A stretch of 64,000 nucleotides of DNA from Elsinoe arachidis. Lineage: Eukaryota > Ascomycota > Dothideomycetes > Myriangiales > Elsinoaceae. Positions 1-10,688 of the stretch are shown here, piece by piece. The stretch's first letter is position 1. Each line of letters opens with the position of its first letter. Made by a program: the position numbers and the translations under genes. The notes below the pieces were generated by a model, which ran no database searches, was not told the DNA's origin, and saw nothing but the letters and a program-made list of their open reading frames with translations. The stretch covers positions 4,030,001 to 4,094,000 of the forward strand of contig JAAPAX010000001.1 in assembly GCA_013372555.1 (NCBI GenBank). The letters are read 5' to 3'.

Positions 1-1835
1 GAAAAGCTGCCTATAGTGCCTTAGGGATTTCGGCCTCTAGAGCTCTTAGAGTTACCTCGCAGGTGCGATAGTTACTTTAAGCACTCGCTCTTTCTTCCTC
101 TTCGTCCTCCTGCACAGTTAAAGCGACTAAGAAACGAGAGTTAGCTCTGTAGCGCTACATTAGAGGTATCGAACAGTAACGGTTACGCTCTAGAGTACCG
201 AGTCGGCAGTTAAGACTATTAGAGAGATTATTAGATAGTAGTAGGGCTTCCGAAAGACGTCTTCCCCTGCGATTGTCCGGTTGCTCTATCTCTGTTGCCT
301 TAACATCTGTTTTAACTACTCGGGTAGCTATTGTAGAGACTAGTTAGCTTAGCTAATTATACACTCTAATAGTTAGAGATTCTACTACTTCCTCTAGAGA
401 TAACTCCGTTAGGGTTAGTGCAGGAGAGCTATCCGGGACGTAGATAACTGTCACTTCTACTAACTAATGTAAGAGTTAGAGTAAGTCTTGTCTTAGAGGT
501 AACATACGTCTTAGAGATAAGATAGAGTAGTCTCCTAGCACTAGGGTAGCAGTAATACTACGGGACTAGTCTAGACTCTAGTTCGGAGGAGTACAAGCGA
601 GAACACGGTTGCTCCTAAATAGATCTAGTTCTAGTTCAGGTTAGGATAATAGTACGTTATCGACTGTAGTAGCTGCCGGGGAAGGTACCTCGAGTAGAGC
701 TACCTTAGGTTCGACTATCGCGTCCTTAGGTGTAAGTTAGACAAGCGGATTCCCTACTAGCGGTTGCTCTAATAGTTGTAATAGTAATAGATTCTTCACT
801 ATCGATTGCTCTCGCTTAGGGAATAGCTCTTAGGGTAGAGACAGTTCTTAAGGTAGAGTTAGTTATAGAAGATAACTAATATAGTAGTTTATAGCTAACC
901 TGTAGCTCCTAATAGTAGCGCTAAGAGAATAGCTGCTTTGCAACTAGCTCTCTAGATAGCTATTAGGCGTGACGCTATAATAGTATATATGTCGAATTAA
1001 ACACTATAAGCCTACTACCTACGCAACTAGTATAGCTCTCCTTGTTAAAGGTATATCGGTTAAGGTAACTAATCTAGGAGGAGTAGAGTATAAGTCGTTA
1101 ATGGCTCGTATAGTCTGCAGGATAGATATACTATAGGCGTCGAGTTAGTTCTATAGTTCTTAATTAGCAAAAGTAAGTAGTTATCTTGTAAGATTAAGCA
1201 AATTCTTAGTTAGACAGATAGTAGCTCTAAGTTGTTCAATTCTCGTCGAATCGAGTAGTAGTTAGCTTAATAATGTTAAGGACTATAACGTCTATAATGC
1301 TCGTAATAGAGGTCTCGGTTAAGAAGTCCCTAATAATAGAGCTATATTGTCTAGTAGCTATCTAATAGATAGATAACTTAGTAGTAAGGTTTATAGCTTA
1401 ACTTGCTTTTCTCGAATACTAGTATAGGCTTAACTAACTACGCCTTAATGGTTAGTAATGGTTCGACCGTTGTCTCGCTATATGTAGCTAGTGGTCGATT
1501 TGCTTGCTAGCTAGCGGTAGATCTCCGAGACTAGTTAGAGTTCAAACTATATACAACTAACCTAGGGTAATAAAATAAGACCTAGAGGTTAGATCTTTTA
1601 GCTTAGCTACTAAATGTCATACACCGATAACGGTTAGAGGGATGAAAGTGTATGTTAAGACATAATTGTATAATGATTACTATAGAAAGCTATCTAAGAC
1701 TATATATCTCTATACTAAGACTACCGCCAAGACTCCCCTAACTGTGACACCTACATAAATAAGCCTCGTCTAAGCTAGATTAACCGACCTGTGTTATGAG
1801 CGTTTAAGAGCAAACGCGCTTAAGAGGGGGGGTAG
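1..1835 (+). mobile_element. RIP-degraded internal region of a retrotransposon (3' part)
   Basis: No open frame of useful length exists; TAG and TAA are scattered in every frame. CpA is rare and TpA abundant, while CpG remains common (for example four CpG in 241-300), the footprint of RIP acting mainly on CpA. The block ends in a purine-rich tract at about 1820-1832 (TTAAGAGGGGGGG) directly before a TG that begins a probable LTR, so I read it as the 3' internal part of a plus-strand LTR retrotransposon whose left part lies outside the window. I could not recognise reverse transcriptase or integrase motifs, so Gypsy versus Copia is undecided. Confidence 0.6.
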
Positions 1836-2167
1836 TGATGCGAGATGGATTACAAGCTAGATTCAGTCGCTATCCAGGTCGAAGAGGTCACGTGATCTCG
1901 GCTCGCGGCCCGGGCTTCCGGCCGCTCCGCCCTCGATATCTCGCGTGCTTTGTAGACTAGCTTCTCTTCTTCTTTTCTAACTCTCGATATCTTGACGAAT
2001 AGACGCAATTGACCTCTTCACGTGATCTCGGCTCGCGGCCCGGGCTTCCGGCCGCTCCGCCCTCGATATCTCGCGTGCTTTGTAGACTAGCTTCTCTTCT
2101 TCTTTTCTAACTCTCGATATCTTAACGAATAGACACAATTAACCTCTTATCTTGCCAGTCGTGATCA
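1836..2167 (+). repeat. Probable 3' LTR (about 332 bp)
   Basis: It starts with TGATGCGAG three bases after a G-run polypurine tract and ends TGATCA, giving the usual TG...CA ends and a 4-bp inverted TGAT/ATCA terminus. It is far more GC-rich than either flank. The partner LTR and target-site duplication cannot be seen because the element runs off the left edge. The 3' boundary is chosen on the TGAT/ATCA match and is less certain than the 5' boundary. Confidence 0.5.
1888..2147. repeat. Tandem duplication, two 130-bp units
   Basis: Unit 1 is 1888-2017 and unit 2 is 2018-2147. They share a CACGTGATCTCGG start, a GC-rich core and a C/T-rich stretch. By eye I find three differences, all near the 3' end and all G in unit 1 against A in unit 2. 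Two of them turn TpG into TpA, as expected from RIP on the opposite strand. The GC-rich core keeps all its CpG, unlike the DNA just to its right. Confidence 0.9.
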
Positions 2168-4300
2168 TAGTTATCCTATAGGTAAAGTAACTTATATATC
2201 TTGCCTTATTAAAGCTAGTAAATCTATTAATAATAATATTAAAGATAGTTCTCTTAAAGAGCTTTATTATAGTAATTTTAGTATTAGAGCTCCTTAATAT
2301 AAGCTACTAAGTATTAGATAGCTTATAAGTCTAATATAGAGACCTAAGATAGATTAGTTAAGCTAAGTTAGACTTAGTTAGAGTTAGTTTACTACTAACT
2401 ATAACAGCTAGAAGGTAATTAATAGACTCTATACTTAGGTAGTCTATAACTTTATACTAAGATTAATTAGTCCTTATAATAACTAAGGTAAATACTAATA
2501 GGTAAGAATCTTTATTACTCCTTAATACTATAGTAGTAACATAGAGAGTCTTAGAGTTATTCTTAAGTATATATTAGTTATGTTTTAGTATAACTAAGAA
2601 GAGTACTTTTCCTTTATAACTAATCTCTATAGTCTAAGTGTTCTAATAGACTCTACTATTAATAAACCTCCTAAGGCTAACTAGATTAGTTATAATTAAT
2701 AGTATATAGGCTACATAAGTAAGATAGATAGTTACTAGCTATCTCTTATAGATAGCTATAATATTAATAGTTCTCTAGCTCTTAATCTTAAGTAAGGAGT
2801 TACTATAGAATAGCTTCTTATAAGATTCTATAATTCTAGTAACCTTATATCTATCCTTTATAGTGTAATTATAGATATAATTAGTTACTCTAAAATCTAG
2901 TATCTATAAGCTTAAGATATTACTAGTAGCTAAGATAAATACTAAGTATAATCTAATAGTTATAGCTATATTAATTAGTACTAGTAGAGATAACCTCTTC
3001 TAAAGGTTAGCTTCCTTTATAAGGGTAGCTTTAACCTTATCCCTTAAGGCCTTATTATTTAGCCTTTACTTAACCTCTTTAAGAGTCTATTAGTTTAGTA
3101 ACTACCTCTCTAGCCTAAGGTACTTATTTAGATAGTAATACTTACTCTACCTATACCTCTTCTAGTATATATATTTAGGCTCCCTAGAGGAACTAGGCTT
3201 CTCTTTATAAGAGTCCTTAGTAGCTATAGAGAATACTATTACTCTCTTACTAGCCTTTATAGTAGTATATAGCTTATATAACTTATAGAACTATCTAAAC
3301 TTAGTAATAAGTTTAAGTATAGTTAGTAGAGTTAGTAAATCTAGATTAATAAGATATTTATTAGTAAATACTAGCTTAGTCTTTAAGATTAATAAGAAGA
3401 AGTCTCTCTAAGGCCTTAATCCTTAAGTCTCTAGAAGGTTATAATTCCTAGCCTTATCTATAACCTCTTCCTATTACTAAAGCTAGTAATCTATATTCTA
3501 TAAGGAAGAACTAGATAGCTACTTCCTCTAGAGAGCTTTAACCTTAAGCTAAATAGCTATATTAGATAGAGTAAATCTATTCTTTAATACTCTAAGGATA
3601 GCCTATAGATAAGGATCTTCTTCTAGCTAGATAATAGTAAAGACTTATAGTGTAATTAATAACTAGATAAGGCTTATAAGATCTGCTAAGGCCTTAAGCT
3701 ACTTATTATACTATACTTATTCCTTCTTATATATCTAGAAGAGTACTAAGAAGTTAGTGTTTACTACCTCTAGCCTTTAAGGCTTAGGGAGACTCTCTAG
3801 TTTAGTAGTTTTCTAAGGGTTAATAAGGTTCTATATCTTAGTATTTAAAGCTCTTATCTTAATAATATATAGCTAGCTAGCCTATTTAGCTAATGTAGTA
3901 AGAATAATAGGTATTCTAGCTATTAAGGTATTAGTATCTATAGTTATTTATCTCTTTATTAATACCTAAATTCTATAGTTATAGATAAGGTAGTACTTAA
4001 CAGATTCTAATACTTAAAAAGCAAGATAATAGAGAGTAAACTAATAAATAAGATAGAGAAGTAACTAAATAAACTACTTATATAGGGGTAGTTATACTAG
4101 GCTTATAACTATTAGCTTGTGTATAGGGAAGAAAAAGGATTAATTACTACCTAACCTACTAAAAGTTAGTAGACTATAACTATATAAATACTTAACCTGT
4201 TAAACTAAGAGATAACTAAATTAATAGAACTCCTTAATAGTAATAGATTAAGACAAGAACTACCTAATTTAATCATAAATTAGTAAAGCTGTTAAAGAGT
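2168..4300. mobile_element. Saturated RIP / AT-rich relic repeat
   Basis: About 2.1 kb of TA-dominated sequence. Reading line by line I found no CpG between 2168 and about 4330, and CpA/TpG are nearly absent; remaining C sits almost only before T or C. No frame is open. This is the expected end state of RIP and methyl-cytosine loss on a repeated element. The original element type cannot be recognised. The change to ordinary composition is abrupt near 4300. Confidence 0.75.
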
Positions 4301-5189
4301 GCTTAGTTTAGCCTTGGGTAAACTGAATCAGGGTCCTTCTTGGCGCCCTCAGCCTATACCTCGGTTGACAAACATGCCGAGTCACGTGCAGATCCAGAAT
4401 TGCAACAAATGTGATTGCAGCCATGGCCCATGTTCCGCAGAAGCTCACAGCGGTGCAATCGTTCTTCGATGCTACAAGTTGCCAATCTAGGCGTCCACTG
4501 CTCTTGCAGCTGAGCTTACTGACGAAGAGACTGTTCTACGTGCTGCTTTGTTTCTCGTCCAATTCGAAACTAGTCTGGCCATGACAGCGACGACTTCTGG
4601 TAGATGCACTGTATGGTAGCTGTGTTGACAGTCCAGTTGATTCATTGCAGACACTCTCCAGCATTTTATCTGGAGATAGTGCCTCCTTGCATAACGAAAA
4701 AAAGACCCCTTCCCCACGCCCCCGCCGTGCCTCCCACGCCAAATTGCGTGCTGCATCCAACCCGCCCAAGCCCTTGCTCCCATTGGCTCCCCAGCCCTCA
4801 CACTTCGCGGGATGGTGGCTCTCGTGGCTTCCCAGTAACGTGGGATGGGTGATACAATTACCAACCGCATGGTCAAGCCGTTGAGCACGACATCCCACGC
4901 TGCTGGGTTCGAAGGAAGGATGTGCGGGTTGGAAACTAGTTTAAGTAGGAGTCTATTTCCTCTTTCTCGAGGTTTGTCTATGGGTTGTTGGAGGCTATGT
5001 ACTGGGACCGAAAATTTGGGAGAACTCGTGGTTCTGCCCACGCATGCTGGGAATGAAGCCTGGTCTATGTGGTATCCTCCTCCGCCTGTGTGAAATGGAA
5101 CCAAACGCCGCGCTGTGAGCTTCCTGGTCTATGCTGGTTATTCTGGATCTGGCTGGAACATAGGAAAACTGCTAGAAATGGTGTGGCCC
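4301..5189. other. Repeat-to-gene junction, no gene seen
   Basis: Normal base composition resumes. Short frames on both strands (including one of 205 codons on the minus strand at 4487-5104) have no recognisable domain or splice continuity and are treated as chance. The stretch at 4700-4800 is C-rich. It is the 3' flank of the MFS gene. Confidence 0.5.
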
Positions 5190-6978
5190 TCACACTGAGA
5201 GCAGTCGAGTGCGCTCGGTCGTTTCGTCTTCTTCGTCCGACTCGACCTGCTGTACACTGACATGGACGATCTTATGGTCGACCTGCTCGCGTGCTAGAGC
5301 ACATGGCGCCCTGCTGACGACGTGATGGGTCTCGTATGGTTTGGTTTGGCCGATGAAAAATGCCTGGACGGCTCCGATCACCGCCACAGCAGCACTGGCG
5401 AACCATGCGAGCGCGGTGAAGTCAACTTGGATACCGACACCATACAGATAGCCTGCTATCGGACTCGCCATGGTTCGACATGCCGCACCAGTGCTGGCTG
5501 CGAGACCATTGATCTTGCCGAGACAAGTGTGCGATGGTGCTGCTTCTTTGATCAGGATCAGGAGTACTGGATACGCCATGATCGAAAGAATATTCCGGAT
5601 CGTCAAACAGGTGTAAATGCCTGGATAGACAAGATGTTCTGGTAGTAGTGCCAGATAGGGAACGATGATGTACTCGATCGGGTGCATCACCGTGACGAGG
5701 ATAAAGAGCTTCCACACTCCGAGCCAGCTCGCCATGAGTGGGAAGATCACCGCCTGGACAAACAATGCGATCAAGCCATTCACCGACATGATCACGCCGA
5801 CTTGCTGGATCGTCAGTCCGAGACCGCCATTGAAAACACTACCACTGTTGATGGTAATGTTCCCGACTCTATGGTCTTGCAAGAAAATCGGCAGCAGGTG
5901 ATCGTAGGTCATGGAGTGGTAGGTGAAGATGCCGAGCGCCACGGTGAGCATGACGATGCGACGGGTGAAGACCTTCTCTGGGAAGACTTCAGAACTGATC
6001 GAGCTTGGACGCCCATCTGGATGAACCCTCCACTCTTCGGTCTGTTCGACCACAACAGGGTTGAAAGTTCCGTACGACGCTTCGTGGGCAAGATTGGCGG
6101 CCGGAGTCGTCATGGTGGCTTGCGCTGGGATAAGAGGAGTTTCGGCTTCTTGCGTCGGGGCTTGTATTGTCGCGTTGGGGATATCGTTGTTCGAACTCCA
6201 CGGCTGCATGTCAGGATGTGTCTCGTCGAGGAGGAACCAGCCAGCGATGATCGAGCCGAGCATCATACACGCGCATACCACGTTTGGCAGCAAGTACGGA
6301 AAGCGTCCAAAGACACCCTCCGGAGAGAACATGTCTGGATAATGCTCTGAAGGAGCTGCGAAGAATCCTCCTATCGAAGGACCGATGATTGTACCGATCG
6401 ACCAGACGAAAGGCATGACCGAGTATGCTTTCGGCTCATGCTTGGGATTCACCGTCACTTCTCCCACCATTGTCTGGATCACACCAATGTTGCCATTGAG
6501 GAAACCTCCCAATGCTCTTCCCGCCAGTGCTACCCAGAAGTTCTGTGACAGGCCGACTACGAGGAGGGAGAGAATGGTGCCCAGACATCCCAGGAGGAGG
6601 ACCGGTTTACGACCTATACGATCCGACAAGGATCCCCAGTACCTGGTAAGTTAGCCTGGTTGCGATTGTGCTCGAGGTTGTGGGAAATGTACATTCCAGT
6701 TAGCGCCTCTGCCAGAGAAAACGCTGAGATGAGGATGCCAGCGTAGAAAGAGGCATTGCTACGATCTCCGACGTTGAAATGGAGGACCAGCTTCCATGCA
6801 TAGGGGAATATCGAGGTAAGGGCTACCGGTTCACTGACGCGAATGAGTGCTATTCGACATTAGTCTCCATGTCAGGTAGGTCTGGATGTGCCATGCAGAA
6901 CGCACCAAGGATGAATAGTTGTTGCGCAGGGAATATGTCGAAATCAGGTCGTTGTCGCGGACGCCGACTGAAGAACAT
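5190..6978 (-). CDS. MFS transporter (YCR023C / ZIFL-like DHA1 group)
   Basis: Multi-pass plasma- or vacuole-membrane transporter; substrate not predictable. Three exons read on the minus strand: 6978-6906, 6849-6693 and 6642-5190 (about 560 aa). Joining them restores the first membrane segment (QLFILALIRVSEPVALTSIF) and the loop 2-3 motif LTGMYWGSLSDRIGRKP, the MFS motif A. Introns are 56 and 50 bp; the first has donor GTGCGT, the second GTACAT. A long charged and proline-rich cytoplasmic loop separates the two six-helix halves, and the protein ends in an acidic tail with ERTRLLSV. The first exon start (MFFSRRPRQR) is the nearest in-frame Met; a further upstream exon is possible. The gene faces the RIP block with its 3' end. 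Confidence 0.85.
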
Positions 6979-8864
6979 GTTAGGCCCGGCGAATAGTGAG
7001 AGAGGGCTTGTGGTGGAGGGTAAGACGCCGAGGTCGCCGGTCCGGACAAAGCCAGCAGGGAGGCGAATCGCACAGTAGGAATGAAGTCGGAGGGAGAACT
7101 TTCTGATAAAACGGTTGCAACGTCGTTGTCGCCGGGAACGAAGGAATAGTTCAGTCCAGGATATAACGTCGAAGTGTCTGGAAAAATTCGAGCCGCGTGC
7201 GTTAGCAAAAGTTGGCAGTGTCCTTTCGTCCAGAGAGCCCAGCAGAGGCTCCAGGGCAGAAGACAGCAACAGCAGCAGCGCAATCGGAAATCAATCGTTA
7301 ATTGCCTGTTTAGACCATGCGGGAATGCTCTCCGAGAGTGGATCTGCGAATGATCCCGAGAGCTAGATTTCGAGGCTGGGCCAATCAAAGAATCGGAAAG
7401 TGGAGGGGAACCAGAGAAATGGCCTCTTGGATCCTGGAACTGATCTTCAGATGCGCCAAACCCGTGTACTTTTGCCTAGGTAATTGCAATGGGTGCTATA
7501 TAGGCCAAGTGTCTCGATATTGTCGAGCTTATAAGTTGATGGAGAGCATCATCATCTCCTTTCACATGCCTTATCTTTCCATATCTCTCGGTAGCACAGG
7601 GAGAATACTGAAAGGATCAGGGCAGAAAACTGCTTTCGATCGCCGCTCGCGCAGTTGGGCTCTATGCCCATGCCTCATGAACCAAAGTGGCCCACACGGA
7701 AGAGCGATATTAGTACAGCTAGTGCATCGACATGCCAACATGAAACGAATGACAGCCTCGGTCGACACGGCAGTCGTTCTGATACCTTCACCGCCAGGTG
7801 AATCTTGACTAAATGTCATTGGGACTAGTGGTTGTGGGCTTGCAGTCCGAAGGAACGACGAGGTTGGCCCTTGGGTTCTTTGACCTTGGCCTGGCTGCGA
7901 TGTGCCGCCACCAGGCACACCGCTTTCGAGGTTGAGTCGTGAAAAGTCGCTGGGCTTTATCGTGTGGACAGCACATCCCTGCATGAACTGCATCCATCTC
8001 AACCATTTTGGCTGCGCTACTCGAGTGGGGGCGCATTATGGTTCACATCTGCTGGGCCAGCACATCTGCCGCTGCTGAAAATCTCCGTGTCGTCAAGGGA
8101 AATGATCAAACTGCGTGAAACTGCAGCGTGTCCCAAGTCATGGCAATGGTGAGCATCAAATCGGTGATGGAAGCTGGATGAAACGATAGCCTTTGATGAC
8201 ATCACTGACTTTGCAGCGATAATGCTCCGGCGACCAGGAGCAGAAGCCAGCCTTGGATTGCAACCGTTTGAATTATGCTAAATACGGTCCCATCATCTGA
8301 ACAGACCCAAGATCACCTGGTGTGGAATATCGTCAGTCCTTGGAAAACAGGTAGGCGGTTGTTTTGCCCCTCATGATCACTGCCACGGCCAGGCGATCCT
8401 TTTGGCCAGAAGGTCGAGACGAATCTGTGAGGCGCATGCATCTCGCGGTCAAATCAGAACGAATCAGAATGCAGATGCCTGGGAAAGAACACTGTGGAAA
8501 CACTGTCTCCAAACCGCAGCCACACAGTTCAGAAGATCTCCATCCAAGCACCGGCAGTCTGCCGTCTGCAACCGTTCTGACATGTGAATTTTGCCCCGAT
8601 GTGCGTGTTTTGTGCGGTGAAACTCTACTTGCACCGCACAATTCTCTCGCCCAAAGAAGGTCGATTCAAGGGTCTTTGTGGCTTGTTCTTGCCCAAATGA
8701 CGTCGCCGGCGAGCTCCCCTCCTTCTCTCAAGGCTTCAGAAATACGCCCCTTGCAAAACAAATTCCCTTCTTATAAAACCACAATTCCGCTTCTCAAAGA
8801 CCAAGCCTAACACATCGATACCCCAATTCTTTATTCAGATACCAAACACACTACAAACGCAAGC
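6979..8864. other. Intergenic region between divergent MFS and RRM genes
   Basis: About 1.9 kb with only short unsupported frames on both strands. It must contain both promoters. The right end is pyrimidine- and CA-rich just before the RRM start codon. I found no conserved coding sequence. Confidence 0.5.
8772..8777 (+). promoter_or_regulatory. TATA box of the RRM/metallothionein-like gene
   Basis: TATAAA lies 93 bases before the ATG at 8865, followed by a C/A-rich leader lacking ATG. A clear TATA box suggests inducible or strong expression. Inferred from sequence only. Confidence 0.5.
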
Positions 8865-9861
8865 ATGTCTTCAACCGTTCACGTCAAGAACATCTCCACC
8901 CAGACTGGCGAGAAGGAGGTTCGCGATTTCTTCAGCTTTTGGTAAGTTCTCCTGCCACATGAGCTCATAGAGAGCATCACTGAATTGATACAGCGGCAAG
9001 ATCTCGTCTCTCAAGCTTAACGATGGCACTGATGGCACGAAAACGGCCAGCGTGTCCTTTGAGAAGGAGACCGCAGCAAAGACTGCCCTTCTCCTCGACA
9101 ACACCCAACTCGGCCCCAACCAAGTAGAGGTCACTTCCGATAGCACTTCATCTACCTCCGAGAAAGCAGCAGGTACCACTGAAGCCGCTGGTGATGATAT
9201 CACGCAAGAGGACAAGCCCCGCTCCCGCATTGTTGCCGAGTATCTTGCCCATGGATACACCATCAGCGACAAGGCCATCGAGCGTGCTATCGCTCTTGAC
9301 AACCAGCATGGTATCAGCAAGAAGTTCACTGCCGCCCTCACCAACTTTGACCAGAAGTACAAGGCCACCGAGAAGGCTCAGGCCGCCGACGCAAAGTACA
9401 AGGTCTCCGCTACCGGTCAGTCTGCCTGGCAGTCGTTGACCTCCTACTTCGACAAGGCTCTCGAGACACCCACTGGTCAGCGTGTCAGAGCTTTCTATGT
9501 TGAGGGCAACAAGCAAGTCCTCGACGTTCACAACGAGGCCCGCCATCTCGCCAACCTCAAGGGTGGAAAGGCCCAGGACATGCACCCCAAAGCGGACGAC
9601 CCAAGCCGCACTGAGTGCTCATGCAGTGCTACCGCTGGCAAGTGTCCTTGCGCTCCCGGAAAGTGCGGCTGCTCTGGCTGCGGCAAGAACCCAGATGCAA
9701 AGAACACCTCCAAGGTCGACGCTGAGACTGCTGGTCTCGAGCAGATTCCGGGCACCAACAAGACCAAGTGCAACTGCGGTAGTGACCTCGGTAAATGCCC
9801 TTGCGAACCTGGTGCTTGCGCTTGCTCGAGCTGCCCGAAGAACGCAGAGGCAAAGGCATAG
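8865..9861 (+). CDS. Vip1-like RRM protein with two metallothionein-like repeats
   Basis: Two exons, 8865-8941 and 8994-9861, joined over a 52-bp GTAAGT/CAG intron; 314 aa. The N-terminus (VHVKNIS..., DFFSFCGKI, TASVSFE) is an RNA-recognition motif of the type in fission yeast Vip1, residues about 4-75. A helical middle region follows. The C-terminus holds two copies of the same cysteine pattern, CxC-x6-CxC-x4-CxCxxC, at about residues 234-255 and 285-306, seven cysteines each, separated by a charged linker. Such clusters bind Cu(I) or Zn in metallothioneins; here that is an inference. Both parts lie in one uninterrupted reading frame, so the fusion is not an assembly join between exons. Role unknown: possibly RNA binding coupled to metal or redox state. 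Confidence 0.9.
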
Positions 9862-10688
9862 ACGACCTTTCACTTGAAATGAGACAAGCATTATGTACAC
9901 CATGACGAGATGTTAAAATGGCGAACGAGGGGACGAGTAGCCAGTAGCTGCGGTCACGGGGAAAGGTGACGATGATTACGACCGTCTTTGTTGTTTTAGT
10001 AGGCAAGCCTTTGAGCAGTTTATAGCAAGAAATCAAGCTTGACCATCATCATTTCCTATGACCAAAGTTACGAAATCAGTGTTATGATGACATTGTGAAT
10101 TCCTTTTGTTGACAGCGCGCGTCCGAGGCCGATCATGACAATCTGGTCATGAGATGCAAGAAAATTGTCCAAGAAGACGCATCGCTCGCTCATTGGCAAA
10201 TGACCCTCACGAACCGCGTAGACCTGCCACGAAACGCGTGCAGCAGAATTGCTTCTTTGTCGTGTCTTCCGGCAAGAGCGGCGCCCTCTAAGAAAATAGC
10301 TTCGGCCATTTCCCCGCTTCGTGCAGCGTGCCAACGTCTAGGCTAAACCCTAGTGCACCCTTCTGGCAAGCCCTCCAGGAAGTTCCTCTTTGCACCGTTG
10401 ACAAGCCAGTGTGGAGGATGCCAAACATCTGCGACCTCGTCTAACTTGCCTGCAGCACAGTCTGGCAGAGCTACGGCTCAGACCGTCTCTTTCAACTTCA
10501 CTTCCTACCTTCATACTCCCGACCCACCTATACCGCTCATATCTCCGACCACGACTCCGGCTCACTACCTATCTTGGACCGGCAGTCATGGTGGGTATGT
10601 CTGCTCAGCTCGTTTGAGCTGCGTCACTCGGCCCACAGGGCCTCTACAAGCTGGACATACAACGAGGAGGAAATAGATCTGTACAAAC
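9862..10688. other. Intergenic region and promoter of the Rim15-type kinase
   Basis: No supported gene. The right-hand part (10480-10570) is C/T-rich, typical of a fungal core promoter or leader, and precedes the ATG at 10689. Confidence 0.5.

Noticed and set aside
4900..4925. GGGTTCGAA, similar to a tRNA B box
   Set aside because: No matching A box, acceptor stem or T arm around it.
4487..5104. 205-codon minus-strand frame next to the RIP block
   Set aside because: No motif, no splice partners and several overlapping frames of similar length in the same interval.
8364..8810. 148-codon plus-strand frame before the RRM gene
   Set aside because: Overlaps the TATA box and leader of the next gene, no domain.
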